The notes: generated by a model not told the origin, from the sequence alone. A stretch of DNA of 44,923 nt from Clostridia bacterium (GCA_900771085.1 CAAGMR010000061.1:1-44923); one strand, 5' to 3'. Counted from the stretch's first letter, positions 14,646 to 23,764 are shown. Program-made: numbers and translations.

Positions 14646-16064
14646 ATGGAGAAAATATTCAAACTGAGTGAGAACGGCACATCCGTTCGCACCGAGGTGA
14701 TGGCAGGTATCACCACATTCCTGACAATGGCTTATATCATCGCACTTAACCCTAACATTCTTGCAGGCGGTCAGGATCCTGCACTCTGGAACGGTGTTTT
14801 CCTCGCAACCTGTATCGCATCCGCACTCGCAATGTTCACAATGGGCTTCCTTGCAAACAAGCCATTCGGTCTTGCTCCGGGTCTCGGTCTCAACAGTTTC
14901 TTCGCAGTAGTTGCCGCTAATATCGCAACACTTGCAGGAACAACTTATCTCGCCGGTTTCCAGGCAGCCCTCTGCATCATCTTTATTGAAGGTGCAATTT
15001 TCGTTCTTTTGTCATTACTCAATATCCGTGAAAAAATCGTAGATGCAATTCCACTTGGTATTCGTCTCGGTATTTCACCGGCTATCGGTATGCTCCTTCT
15101 CAAGGTTGGTCTTACAACAAGCATCTATGGTGCTGAAGGAAGCTGGAATCCACTCGAGGACTTCTTCGCTGCTCTTACACCTTCCCTTGTTAAAGACCAG
15201 GTAGTAGCAGGCGGTGGCGACTGGACAATGCTTTGTCTCACTGTTGTCACTCTCTTCGTTGGCCTCATCGCAATCATCGTATTTTCAGAAAAAGGCTACA
15301 AGGCATCTGTTATCCTTGGCATGATGGTAGCCTGTATCGTTTACTGGGCAGGAGAAATATTCCTCCTTCACACAAACCCATTCGCATCAGTTGCAGGCGC
15401 ATCTTTCCTTCCACAGTTCGGCGATATGGCTGCGACAACATTGTTTAAACTCAACTTCCAGACATTTATCTCTATCGGCTGGTTCACAGCAATTACTCTT
15501 GTCATCTCTTTCTGCATCATCGATATGTTTGATACTATCGGTACTCTTGTAGGTACAGCAGACAAGGCTGACATGCTCGACGAAAACGGCAAGATGCCTC
15601 AGATGAAGGAAGCTATGCTTTCAGACGCTATCGGTACTGTTACCGGTTCTCTTACAGGTACATCTACAGTTACAACATTTGTTGAGTCAGGTGCCGGCGT
15701 TGCTGCAGGCGGCAGAACAGGTCTTACAGCAATCACTACAGGCCTTCTCTTCCTTGCCTGTATCTTCATTGCTCCTATCGCAGCAATCATTCCGGGTGCT
15801 GCAACAGGCGCTGCTCTCATCTATGTTGGTATCCTTATGCTCGGCGGTCTCAAGAAGGTTGACTGGAGTGACATCGCACAGCTTGCTCCTATCTCAATCA
15901 TGCTTGTTGTAATGCCTTTCACAGGTTCTATCGGTCACGGTATCGGTCTTGGCATGATCTGCTTCACTCTTCTCAAGCTCTTCACAGGTAAGGCTAAAGA
16001 GGTACACTGGCTCACATACCTCATCTCTGCAATCTTTATTATTAAGTTCTTTGCAGTTGTCTGA
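14646..16064 (+). CDS. NCS2-family purine permease (AzgA/PbuG type)
   Basis: 472 residues. 'FKLSENGTSVRTEVMAGITTFLTMAYI' at the N-terminus and 'NKPFGLAPGLGLNSFFA' identify the AzgA-like branch of NCS2, which imports adenine, guanine or hypoxanthine with protons; 'FVESGAGVAAGGRTGLTAI' is the second conserved substrate segment, and 14 helices are expected. The start is taken as ATG 14646, 11 bases after AAAAAGGGG; TTG 14640, five bases after it, is the alternative. Linked to hpt, so hypoxanthine/guanine is the likely cargo. Confidence 0.92.
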   Translation: MEKIFKLSENGTSVRTEVMAGITTFLTMAYIIALNPNILAGGQDPALWNGVFLATCIASALAMFTMGFLANKPFGLAPGLGLNSFFAVVAANIATLAGTTYLAGFQAALCIIFIEGAIFVLLSLLNIREKIVDAIPLGIRLGISPAIGMLLLKVGLTTSIYGAEGSWNPLEDFFAALTPSLVKDQVVAGGGDWTMLCLTVVTLFVGLIAIIVFSEKGYKASVILGMMVACIVYWAGEIFLLHTNPFASVAGASFLPQFGDMAATTLFKLNFQTFISIGWFTAITLVISFCIIDMFDTIGTLVGTADKADMLDENGKMPQMKEAMLSDAIGTVTGSLTGTSTVTTFVESGAGVAAGGRTGLTAITTGLLFLACIFIAPIAAIIPGAATGAALIYVGILMLGGLKKVDWSDIAQLAPISIMLVVMPFTGSIGHGIGLGMICFTLLKLFTGKAKEVHWLTYLISAIFIIKFFAVV

Positions 16065-16083
16065 TGCAAAAATAAGCAAAAAT

Positions 16084-16112
16084 AAAAGCTCCGCTTAAAG
16101 CGGAGCTTTTTT
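16084..16112. terminator. Bidirectional terminator between purine permease and lipase
   Basis: AAAAGCTCCGCTT (16084-16096) and AAGCGGAGCTTTT (16098-16110) form a perfect 13-bp stem with flanking A and T tracts. It serves both converging transcripts. Confidence 0.92.
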
Positions 16113-16115
16113 ATT

Positions 16116-17282
16116 TTACATTTTTCTGAAACTTCCAAGAAGCTCGTCATAGAAAGCAAAGAGATCTTCTTTGCTTTCACCGAGACCGTTCCACGAAACG
16201 TGGTCTTTCTCGGCAACCGGCATATTGTACCATACGCCTTTTTCAACTTTTGTCTCAGGAGTCCATTCAATGGATTTCTCTGTAAGTGGAGCAGCTGTAC
16301 CGATGGTATTAACATAGCCATCATTTGGAAGCCATTCACGTCCAATACCATATGCGCGAAGCTTAGGGCTCATGAAATGTCCGCTTACTACTGCAGCCTC
16401 TTTGCAGAAAAGATTCATATCACTGTTTGGCATCTGGAAGCCAAGAAGTGTCTTATGGGTTCTGCATGCTCTGTAGGCAAAATAATATGTGCCTTCATGT
16501 GCATGAATCTGTCTGTTAATCTTTTCCATTGCATATGGGCCAAGTTCAAATCCGACATTGTCCAGTTCGTTGTTCATGAAACGGAAAATTGTTGGCCAAT
16601 GTGTTGTCGGAAGTCTTAATCTCTTGATCTTAACCTTCTTAGGGTCTTTCATAAGTCCCCAATGGTCGAGATGGAAATCATACTTGTCCATGAGTTTGCT
16701 GTTTCCAAGAAGCACTACAAAATAAAGCACATAGAGTACCATGAGTTTATTTACGAGCACACCGTGGAAAGCGTTGTAGGTAGTACCGTTGTTAACGCCG
16801 GAAAGAGTATTGACGGTATGAACCTTGTGTCCCTGTCCTCCCTTGAAAAGAGGTGACAGTTCATCTTCAGGTGTGCCCTCTCTCTCCTCTTCATTACCAT
16901 ACTCAAGGAGATAGTCAAACACGCGAATTGTAGGACCGCCAAATGAGTGACCTATAAGATTAATCTTTTCATGGTCGCCCTTTTCGCCCCAGTCCTTTAT
17001 AAGTCCCGGATAGGTTCTGCCAAAACGCTCATGTCCGTATTTTTCTGAATGTACTTTTCCGTAGTCTACTGTTCCGCCATAAATCTTTGCATAGAGTTCA
17101 CATGCTCTGTCCCAGGCGCTGCTGAAAGGTCCAAGTGAAGGATTGTAAACCTCAAAGCCCTGTTTTCTTAAATGTTCAAGAAGCCCGGTTTTAACGCCAA
17201 AATAGCAAAGGCTGTCATTGAGGCCGTCTTCTGCGCCCCAGCCTATAAAGCCGTGAACAAAAATAGTTGGATAATTGTTCAT
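16116..17282 (-). CDS. Family I.5-like lipase without signal peptide
   Basis: 388 residues, closely patterned on the Geobacillus/Staphylococcus lipase family. Motifs are 'VHGFIGWG' (oxyanion), 'GHSFGG' (Ser113), 'WLPNDGYVNT' (Asp321) and 'AEKDHVSW' (His361). The zinc-site residues of the Geobacillus enzymes are all present: Asp58 in 'AWDRACE', His78 and His84 in 'GKVHSEKYGHERFGRTYPG', and Asp206 in 'FHLDHWGL'. Known relatives are secreted with a signal peptide; this one begins directly at the catalytic domain, so it should stay in the cytoplasm. ATG 17282 follows GGGAGG by eight bases. It lies 83 bases after the GH3 gene with no terminator between, so read-through is possible. Paralogue at 33.1-34.3 kb. 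Confidence 0.88.
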   Translation of the reverse strand: MNNYPTIFVHGFIGWGAEDGLNDSLCYFGVKTGLLEHLRKQGFEVYNPSLGPFSSAWDRACELYAKIYGGTVDYGKVHSEKYGHERFGRTYPGLIKDWGEKGDHEKINLIGHSFGGPTIRVFDYLLEYGNEEEREGTPEDELSPLFKGGQGHKVHTVNTLSGVNNGTTYNAFHGVLVNKLMVLYVLYFVVLLGNSKLMDKYDFHLDHWGLMKDPKKVKIKRLRLPTTHWPTIFRFMNNELDNVGFELGPYAMEKINRQIHAHEGTYYFAYRACRTHKTLLGFQMPNSDMNLFCKEAAVVSGHFMSPKLRAYGIGREWLPNDGYVNTIGTAAPLTEKSIEWTPETKVEKGVWYNMPVAEKDHVSWNGLGESKEDLFAFYDELLGSFRKM

Positions 17283-17365
17283 TTGTGTTGCCTCCCTAAT
17301 TTATTTTCGCTATCAGTGTAACAGCAAAATATTAAATTAGTTTGAAATATAACAATTATTAATAT

Positions 17366-20047
17366 TTATCTGTCTCTGTTTTCTGTAAGACTGATAACAA
17401 AACCGAGCAGTTTATCTGTAATCTGCTCTTCATATTCTATGCTGTCATCATCAGAAATAAGAACGTCCTTTTCTGTTTTTACAGGAGTTTTGGTAAGTTC
17501 AGTTTTTTTGTTATAGCGTCCGCTGTCATACTGAACATCGCCTCTGTTACCGGTAGTATCACCGGCATCGAAAGAATTGGTCATCATCTTCATACGGCAA
17601 AGATCATATACGCAGTCTCTGAGTGCCCAGGCAAGACCAACAGGGTCTTTCTGATACTGGGCCTTAAGAGCGGTCCTTGTCTGAATCTCCTGAGTGAAAT
17701 AGTAGAAACTTGTAAGAACGGCGTCATTTCTGGCATAGATTGCAAGTACGCAGTCCATATAGCCTACGCCTGTCCAGTTTGTATATGCATCTGTAACCGT
17801 GTATCCGTCAAATCCCCATTCATTTCTGAGAAGGTCATTGATGAGCGGGCTGCTTGCGCTGCACCATGTTGTGCCAAGGCGGTTATATGCTGTCATTACA
17901 CCGTGTGCATTACCTTCTTTTACACCAATTTCAAAAGGCTCAAGATAAATCTCTCTGAGAGACTGTTCATCGACATAAGTGAAAAGTCCGTTGTTCTGTC
18001 TGTTGGTTTCCTGGTCATTGCAGACAAAGTGTTTGAGTGTAACCAGTACGCCCTGTGACTGGCAGCCTCTTGTAACGGCTGCAGACATCTTACCTGAGAT
18101 ATATGGGTCTTCAGAGAAATATTCAAAGTTTCTGCCGCCCATTGGAGAACGTCTGATATTGCAGCCCGGTGCATACCAGATTTCAGTTCCTATCTGACGG
18201 GCTTCGATTCCCACTGATTTTCCGAATTCCTCTGCAAGACTGTCATTCCATGAGCAGGCAAGTGCTGCTTCAACAGGATAAGCAAGACCGATTTTGGAAT
18301 AAAGCAGTCCTCCCGGGCCCTTAACTGCCGCAGGACCGTCGTTATCATCTGTAGGATTGATGCCAAGGCGCTTAAGGCCCAATGTGCCGTAACCGCTTTC
18401 GACAACCATATCCATCATTTCCTGAATGGTCAGCTGGTCAAGGAACTCATCCCAGAGACTTTCGTCTTTTGCTACGTCAGCAAGTCTAATTACTCCGCTT
18501 TCATATACGACACCCTGCTTTGGAGCTTCGCCTTTGGCTGCTCCCGGCCTCTTATCGCAATTCTGAACCTCCGGAGACATACTGAAGTCTGTCGGAGCGG
18601 TAGGATAAGTGTCCTTTGGATTGCTTCTTGAAAGGGTTTCAAGGCCTTTGCCGGCATCATCAAAAAGATTCTTTATTTCTGTTCCCGTGACATCATCACG
18701 CTTCATTACTTTGGTTTTGCTAACCTTGTAATCAGTGGTTGAAACAATGTCCCTTACAGACCTTCCGACTTTAATCTTATAAGTACCCTTTTCGAGTACC
18801 CAAGCCTCTTTGCCATTCTGGTCGTAGGAAGCCATGTCGTCTGTATTGTAAGTAAGAGTGAGAGTCTCGCTCTTTCCCGGTTTAAGCATCTTTGTTTTTT
18901 TATAAGTGGCAAGTTCTATTGCAGGTTTTTCAATACCGCCCTTGCTGTAAGGAGCAGAGAAATAAACCTCTACGACATCTTTACCCGCTACCTTGCCGGT
19001 ATTGGTAACTCTGACTTTTACAGTCACCTTTCCGGAATTGGCATTAACGCTTAAAACATCCCAGTCAAACGAGGTATAGGAAAGACCGTAACCGAATGGA
19101 TACTGAACGGCCTTCTTATTGAAAGTTTCGAAATAGCGATAACCTACGTATATGCCCTCCTCGTACTCGACAAAATACTTGCCGAGAAGTGATGGCAGTG
19201 TACCGTCATACTGGTAATTGCCGAAGTTGGCTGTTGTAGGATAGTCATCAATGTTATATGCAATGGTATCCGTAAGTTTGCCTGACGGATTGACCTTACC
19301 GGTCAGAACATCACCCACAGACTCGGCTCCGACCTCACCCGGAAGCCACATGAGCATAGCTGCCTCAATGCTGTCATAGTCTTCGAGCCAGTCCATCTGC
19401 ATGGTGTTTGAGGTATTAAAGACAACTATTACATGTTTAAATGTATTGGCTACCTTCTTTATCATCTTCTTCTGAGTCGAGTCCAGTCTTATGTCGTCGA
19501 TGGAAAGGTCTTCCATCTCCGTGCCGGCGCTGCCCAGAACGATAATTGCGGTATCGGAATACTTTACAGCTCCTGCCATAACATCATCCGGCACCTCTGA
19601 AACAGGCATTTCATCGAGTCCGTCTCCCTGAACATAGCCAAGGAGCATGTCAATAAGACCGTTACCGGTTTCAACAGGTCCGTTCTTTGCCTTGTAATCC
19701 GAATAAACCTTTAGAAGATCTTTGTTGTACTTAATTCCCCCGTGCTCAAGACCTTCGTAGAAGTTTACGGCGGCGTCGGCTACGACAGAGCCGGAACCTC
19801 CTCCGCTAAGGAGCAGGTCGCATGACGCGATGCCAAATACATTTACCTTTTTGTTTTTAAGCGGTAGAAGGTTGTTGTCATTCTTCAGAAGAACAATACC
19901 CTCATCTTCCATCTGTCTGGCAAGTTTCTTTGCATTTGCCAGCTGCTTTACAGATATTCCGTTTGCAGCAAAAGCCGGTGTCATCGCAGTCAGCGAGAAC
20001 ACCAGAACTATCAGCAAAGCAAGAACGCGCTTCGTCACTTTTTTCAT
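17366..20047 (-). CDS. Secreted GH3 beta-glucosidase with inverted domain order
   Basis: 893 residues. A signal peptide (about 1-28, ending 'PAFA') is followed by the domain that is normally C-terminal in GH3 ('ARQMEDEGIVLLKNDNNLLPL', 'MLMWLPGEVGAESVGDVLTG', 'YPFGYGLSYTSF'). A fibronectin III-like domain comes next (about 325-415, 'VVEVYFSAPY'), and only then the TIM barrel (about 530-790), with 'KHFVCNDQETNR' and the nucleophile Asp in 'GFDGYTVTDAYTNW'. This swapped order is known from Ruminococcus albus and Butyrivibrio beta-glucosidases. It should hydrolyse beta-glucosides or related short glycans outside the cell; no wall anchor or carbohydrate-binding module is visible. GGAGG precedes ATG 20047. 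No sugar transporter is adjacent. Confidence 0.9.
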   Translation of the reverse strand: MKKVTKRVLALLIVLVFSLTAMTPAFAANGISVKQLANAKKLARQMEDEGIVLLKNDNNLLPLKNKKVNVFGIASCDLLLSGGGSGSVVADAAVNFYEGLEHGGIKYNKDLLKVYSDYKAKNGPVETGNGLIDMLLGYVQGDGLDEMPVSEVPDDVMAGAVKYSDTAIIVLGSAGTEMEDLSIDDIRLDSTQKKMIKKVANTFKHVIVVFNTSNTMQMDWLEDYDSIEAAMLMWLPGEVGAESVGDVLTGKVNPSGKLTDTIAYNIDDYPTTANFGNYQYDGTLPSLLGKYFVEYEEGIYVGYRYFETFNKKAVQYPFGYGLSYTSFDWDVLSVNANSGKVTVKVRVTNTGKVAGKDVVEVYFSAPYSKGGIEKPAIELATYKKTKMLKPGKSETLTLTYNTDDMASYDQNGKEAWVLEKGTYKIKVGRSVRDIVSTTDYKVSKTKVMKRDDVTGTEIKNLFDDAGKGLETLSRSNPKDTYPTAPTDFSMSPEVQNCDKRPGAAKGEAPKQGVVYESGVIRLADVAKDESLWDEFLDQLTIQEMMDMVVESGYGTLGLKRLGINPTDDNDGPAAVKGPGGLLYSKIGLAYPVEAALACSWNDSLAEEFGKSVGIEARQIGTEIWYAPGCNIRRSPMGGRNFEYFSEDPYISGKMSAAVTRGCQSQGVLVTLKHFVCNDQETNRQNNGLFTYVDEQSLREIYLEPFEIGVKEGNAHGVMTAYNRLGTTWCSASSPLINDLLRNEWGFDGYTVTDAYTNWTGVGYMDCVLAIYARNDAVLTSFYYFTQEIQTRTALKAQYQKDPVGLAWALRDCVYDLCRMKMMTNSFDAGDTTGNRGDVQYDSGRYNKKTELTKTPVKTEKDVLISDDDSIEYEEQITDKLLGFVISLTENRDR

Positions 20048-20081
20048 TTCGTTCCTCCAGAATATAAAGATTCACAAGCTT

Positions 20082-20111
20082 ATTGTACCTTGTACTGTAC
20101 ATTTCAGACAA
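20082..20111 (-). promoter_or_regulatory. Promoter for the GH3 gene
   Basis: Minus strand TTGTCT (20111-20106), an 18-base spacer, TACAAT (20087-20082). Its -35 touches the U-tract of the preceding terminator. Confidence 0.6.
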
Positions 20112-20140
20112 TAAAAAAAACCTCGGCAAAACGCCGAAGT
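20111..20140 (-). terminator. Terminator of the GTPase operon
   Basis: Minus strand ACTTCGGC, loop GTTTT, GCCGAGGT (20140-20120, one U-G pair), then TTTTTTTT. It lies 18 bases after the GTPase stop. Confidence 0.88.
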
Positions 20141-20157
20141 CTTCTCTTACTTTTTGG

Positions 20158-21549
20158 TTATTTCTCTTCTTCAGAACTGAGAATCTTGTAAACTTCAATT
20201 GCCTTTGAAATCTTGCTGTCCTTTGGAAGAACTTTGTTTTTAAAATCATCAAAGCTTTCTGACTCAACGGCTGTTTTTACGCCTGAGCTTATGACATCTG
20301 ACACATTCTTTGCAATCTTTCTTGCATCAGGAAGGTTAACATTCTCAGGGAGCTTTATGTTGCCCGGAAGATTAACGATATCAGAAAGAGCTGTGCCCTC
20401 AACTGAAGAAGTGTCTGTCTTTCTGTTCTTAAGTCTTTCTGCAATCATTTCCTTGAGCTTGTCGCGACCCTCTTTTGTCTGAAGTTCTGCGCTGTTTACT
20501 TCGCCAAGCCAAAGTGCCTCCATAAGCGCAATGTACGCCTCGCCAAGGGCAGAGGTGATAATTGCAGCTGTGCTGCCTGTAATGGTGCCGCCGAGCAGGC
20601 TGCCGGCACCCGGAATGAATTTGAATACATTGGAAACAATGGCTTTACCTGCCACTGTGGCACCGCCCGCTCCAAGCATTGAGGAAACGAAAGCTATAAG
20701 AATACTACGGTCAACTCTAAGGCCGAAAATCGCTGTGATTGAGCCTATCATTGCCACCTGGGTCGGAATGAGCAATGCGCTGTCAGCAAATGGAATCGGA
20801 ACAAAGCCTTCGCCAAATGCTGCCGATGTAGCCGCAGCTACTGCGGAGCGAGCGTAGTATCTCTTCAGGTCCAACGATGCACGCTGGGTATTCATAAGAG
20901 TATGAAGAAGTTCATCAGGCAAAGCCTCTGTCATAACCTGGATGAGAACATCAAGGCCATAAGCCTTTGCAATGTAATCCTCGTCAATCTCATAGTCTTC
21001 TGCAAGAACAGGGACCACCTGAATGATGTCGAGCTTCTCGTCAAGAATCATCTGACGGAGAGCCTTTGAATTCTTCTTTGAGAAAGACTGAGTGAGAACA
21101 ATAATAACCGGTACATTGGTGATCTTATTCTCCTTTGAGAATTCTCTGAGCCAGTCCATCTCTTCAGGTTCAATGCGGTTGGTTGCGGTATTAACGCAAT
21201 ACCAGATGCAGTGAATCTGCTGATTAATATCTTTTGAACGGATACCCGCCTTTATGGTATCCATGATTTCATTTCTTACCTGAATCTGGGCATCTCTGCC
21301 AAGTTCAAATCCACGGGTGTCATATATGTTTACAGGGAAGCCTTCCTTGGAAATCCTGCTCATATGAGTTGTAACGGGCTTACCCATACCTGTTACGGCA
21401 AGATCCTCGCGGAACACACTGTTGATGAGTGTGCTTTTTCCGGCGCCGGTCTTTCCGACAACGATAATATTAAGTGTTTTGAGACTGTTGATGTTGGAAT
21501 TAATGGCTTCTACGCAATCAGCCGCAAACTTTTCAGTATTAAGTTCCAT
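20158..21549 (-). CDS. Membrane-associated P-loop GTPase with DUF697-like domain
   Basis: 463 residues. The G domain (about 25-200) has G1 'VVGKTGAGKSTLINSVF', a switch region 'GKPVTTHMSRI' and G3 'IYDTRGFELG'. The G4 position reads 'VIIVLTQSFSKK' instead of NKxD, so guanine specificity is uncertain. Residues about 230-345 are hydrophobic and glycine-rich ('FVPIPFADSALLIPTQVAMIGSI'), matching DUF697-type domains that insert into or bind membrane. The charged C-terminal tail is probably flexible and has a short repeat ('NLPGNIKLPENVNLPD'). The overall plan resembles bacterial YcjX/YcjF-like and dynamin/IRG-like GTPases. It is translationally coupled to a small membrane protein: the stop TGA and start ATG share one base. 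Confidence 0.82.
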   Translation of the reverse strand: MELNTEKFAADCVEAINSNINSLKTLNIIVVGKTGAGKSTLINSVFREDLAVTGMGKPVTTHMSRISKEGFPVNIYDTRGFELGRDAQIQVRNEIMDTIKAGIRSKDINQQIHCIWYCVNTATNRIEPEEMDWLREFSKENKITNVPVIIVLTQSFSKKNSKALRQMILDEKLDIIQVVPVLAEDYEIDEDYIAKAYGLDVLIQVMTEALPDELLHTLMNTQRASLDLKRYYARSAVAAATSAAFGEGFVPIPFADSALLIPTQVAMIGSITAIFGLRVDRSILIAFVSSMLGAGGATVAGKAIVSNVFKFIPGAGSLLGGTITGSTAAIITSALGEAYIALMEALWLGEVNSAELQTKEGRDKLKEMIAERLKNRKTDTSSVEGTALSDIVNLPGNIKLPENVNLPDARKIAKNVSDVISSGVKTAVESESFDDFKNKVLPKDSKISKAIEVYKILSSEEEK

Positions 21550-21752
21550 CAGCCTTCATCTCCTTCTTTTGTTTTACGGACTATCTCAGGTCCCATATCG
21601 TCAAAGTCAATCTCACTGACCTTGCGTTTATTCTCTGCTTTATAAACTTTTTCTGTAGCCTTTTTAGAAAGATGTGGAACAACAAGAGTTCCCACAGTTG
21701 CCATTGCGCCAAACAGCAAAGCTGCTGCGCCTTTTGAGGTCGCATTTCCCAT
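21549..21752 (-). CDS. Small single-span membrane protein paired with the GTPase
   Basis: 67 residues starting MGNATSKG. ATG 21752 lies seven bases after GGAGGT; the seven-residue longer reading has no ribosome site. One hydrophobic segment (about 9-28, 'AALLFGAMATVGTLVVP') is followed by a basic stretch and an acidic tail. I recognise no family. Its position, overlapping the GTPase by one base in TGATG, implies equimolar production and a role as membrane adaptor or regulator of the GTPase. Confidence 0.75.
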   Translation of the reverse strand: MGNATSKGAAALLFGAMATVGTLVVPHLSKKATEKVYKAENKRKVSEIDFDDMGPEIVRKTKEGDEG

Positions 21753-21794
21753 TGACCTTACCTCCATGAGCAAAATGTAGCTTTTGCAAAAAAC

Positions 21795-21822
21795 ATTTTA
21801 GCATATCAAACCTAAGTTACAA
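21795..21822 (-). promoter_or_regulatory. Promoter for the small protein/GTPase operon
   Basis: Minus strand TTGTAA (21822-21817), a 16-base spacer, then TGC-TAAAAT, an extended -10 (hexamer 21800-21795). Confidence 0.6.
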
Positions 21823-21862
21823 CTTAAAAAACAAGGCGGGCCCGAAAAAATTCGAGCCCGCC
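21821..21862 (-). terminator. Terminator of glmS
   Basis: Minus strand GGCGGGCTCGAA (21862-21851) pairs with TTCGGGCCCGCC (21846-21835) around a T-rich loop with one mismatch, followed by TTGTTTTTTAAG. It lies 41 bases after the glmS stop. Confidence 0.88.
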
Positions 21863-21903
21863 GTTACATATGTGTTTCACATTGTCCAAGTGTCTTTACA
21901 CTA

Positions 21904-23721
21904 TTACTCTACGGTTACAACCTTCGCAAGGTTTCTTGGCTTGTCAACGTCAAGTCCCTTGTCAGATGAAACGAAATATGCAAAGAGCTGGAGTGCAGTT
22001 ACTTCAGGGAAAGTCATAAACTCATCCGGAAGATTCGGGAGGCCTATGCTTGCATATTCAGCAGGTAATTCGCCAAGAACTTCCTTCTTGGTAAGAACAA
22101 CAACATTGGCACCTCTTGCGCGAACTTCCTTAACATTGGAAAGTTCCTTTGAAAGAAGAGCTGTCTGTGTTGCTGCAGCTATTACCGGTGTTCCATCTGT
22201 GATAAGAGCGATTGTTCCGTGTTTAAGTTCACCTGCAGCATAAGCCTCAGAGTGAATATAAGAAATTTCTTTAAGTTTAAGTGAGCCTTCAAGAATTGAA
22301 AGGTAATCAAGACCTCTGCCAATCATGAAGAGATGCTCTGCTGTCAGAACGTTGTTTGCAGCAAGATGAATTGCGTGCTTGTTCTCAATAACTTCCTGAA
22401 TTGCGCCAGGAACCATTTTGAGGCTCTCTAAAGCCTTAAGCTTTTCGTCCTCGCTGATAGTTCCCTTTATCTCTGCAGTTTTAAGTGCAAGAAGGTAGAA
22501 AACAAGAAGCTGGGTAGTGTAAGCCTTTGTGCTTGCTACTGCGATTTCAGGGCCGGCATCTGTAAACAGTGAGTAATCTGCCTGTCTGGAGATGGAGGAG
22601 CCTCTTACATTGAGTACGGCAATAGTGGTTGCGCCATCTGCCTTTGCCTTTTTCAAAGCCTCCATTGTGTCAACTGTTTCACCGGACTGAGATACTGCAA
22701 TGAATAAAGTCTTTTCTGAAAGAACAGCATCGGAATAAATAAATTCAGATGCCATCTCTGTTTCTACAGGAACCTTTGCCCACTTTTTAAGAAGTGAAGC
22801 ACCTACCATGCCTGCATGTAAAGCTGTACCGCAAGCGACGATACAAACTCTGTCGAAGTCAGCAAGCATAGCGTCGATTTTCCCTTCATAACCGAGGTTG
22901 ATTTCGTTACCATCAACATAGGTATCAAGAAGACGACGGATTGCTTCAGGCTGTTCAAAGATTTCCTTTTCCATATAGAATGGATGACCGGCTTTACCTG
23001 CGGTGGTAGTGTCCCAGTCAACAATCTGATACTCAGGGTTGATTCTTGTACCCTTAGGATCTGTGATTACCAGGTCATCTTTTGTAGCTCTGAGAACACA
23101 GCCTTCTTCAAGTACAAAGAATCTGTTTGCAAACTGATAAATTGCAGTCGGGTCTGAAGCAAGCATAAGCTGATCTTTGTCTTTGCTTACGACAATCGGG
23201 CTGACATTTCGAATGGCAAAAATAGTATCCGGAATGTCATCAAACATAATTACAAGAGCATATGTACCATGAAGTTTTGAAACAGTCTTGTAAATCGCCT
23301 GGTATGGGTCTCCCTCATAGAAATGAGCAAGGAGAGCTGCGGCAACCTCTGTGTCTGTCTCAGAAACAAGGTGTCCTGCAAGGTGATATTCAGCAGTTAA
23401 TTCAGCATAGTTTTCAATGATACCGTTATGAACAAGTGTTACCTTGCCAACGCGATGCGGATGAGCATTTTCATCGCATACGCCGCCGTGAGTAGCCCAT
23501 CTTGTATGACCGATACCTACGCAAAATGTATCTTTTGCTGCCGGTACTTTTTCACGAAGATCTTTTACTCTGCCTTTGCACTTGTATACTTCAACATCGC
23601 CGGAATTCTCATTTCTGATTGCAAGTCCGGCACTGTCGTATCCGCGGTATTCCAAAAGTTCGAGACCATCAAGGATGCTCTCGTTAGCATCGTTACCGAT
23701 GTAACCTATAATTCCACACAT
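21904..23721 (-). CDS. glmS: Glutamine-fructose-6-phosphate aminotransferase
   Basis: 605 residues, normal length. It makes glucosamine-6-phosphate from fructose-6-phosphate and glutamine, the first step to UDP-GlcNAc and the cell wall. The mature N-terminal Cys of 'MCGIIGYIGND' is the glutaminase nucleophile, with 'GIGHTRWATHGG' and 'LVHNGIIENY' in the GATase-2 domain (1-220). Two SIS isomerase domains follow ('CGTALHAG', 'VSQSGETVDT', 'LKLKEISYIHSEAYAAGELKHG'), and the tail 'DVDKPRNLAKVVTVE' is the conserved C-terminal segment. The 5' leader is a glmS ribozyme (23765-23900), so expression falls when glucosamine-6-phosphate accumulates. Confidence 0.97.
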   Translation of the reverse strand: MCGIIGYIGNDANESILDGLELLEYRGYDSAGLAIRNENSGDVEVYKCKGRVKDLREKVPAAKDTFCVGIGHTRWATHGGVCDENAHPHRVGKVTLVHNGIIENYAELTAEYHLAGHLVSETDTEVAAALLAHFYEGDPYQAIYKTVSKLHGTYALVIMFDDIPDTIFAIRNVSPIVVSKDKDQLMLASDPTAIYQFANRFFVLEEGCVLRATKDDLVITDPKGTRINPEYQIVDWDTTTAGKAGHPFYMEKEIFEQPEAIRRLLDTYVDGNEINLGYEGKIDAMLADFDRVCIVACGTALHAGMVGASLLKKWAKVPVETEMASEFIYSDAVLSEKTLFIAVSQSGETVDTMEALKKAKADGATTIAVLNVRGSSISRQADYSLFTDAGPEIAVASTKAYTTQLLVFYLLALKTAEIKGTISEDEKLKALESLKMVPGAIQEVIENKHAIHLAANNVLTAEHLFMIGRGLDYLSILEGSLKLKEISYIHSEAYAAGELKHGTIALITDGTPVIAAATQTALLSKELSNVKEVRARGANVVVLTKKEVLGELPAEYASIGLPNLPDEFMTFPEVTALQLFAYFVSSDKGLDVDKPRNLAKVVTVE

Positions 23722-23764
23722 AAATAATTGTCCTCTCTCTGTATGTAAAAAAGATAATTGTTTT

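Noticed and set aside
20158..21752. Anti-phage defence module (GTPase plus small membrane protein)
   Set aside because: No other defence genes nearby and no known defence family match; kept only as a module of unknown role.
23722..23764. Short upstream frame between the ribozyme and glmS
   Set aside because: No ribosome site or start codon with plausible spacing; the region is ordinary leader sequence with the glmS Shine-Dalgarno (AGAGG).
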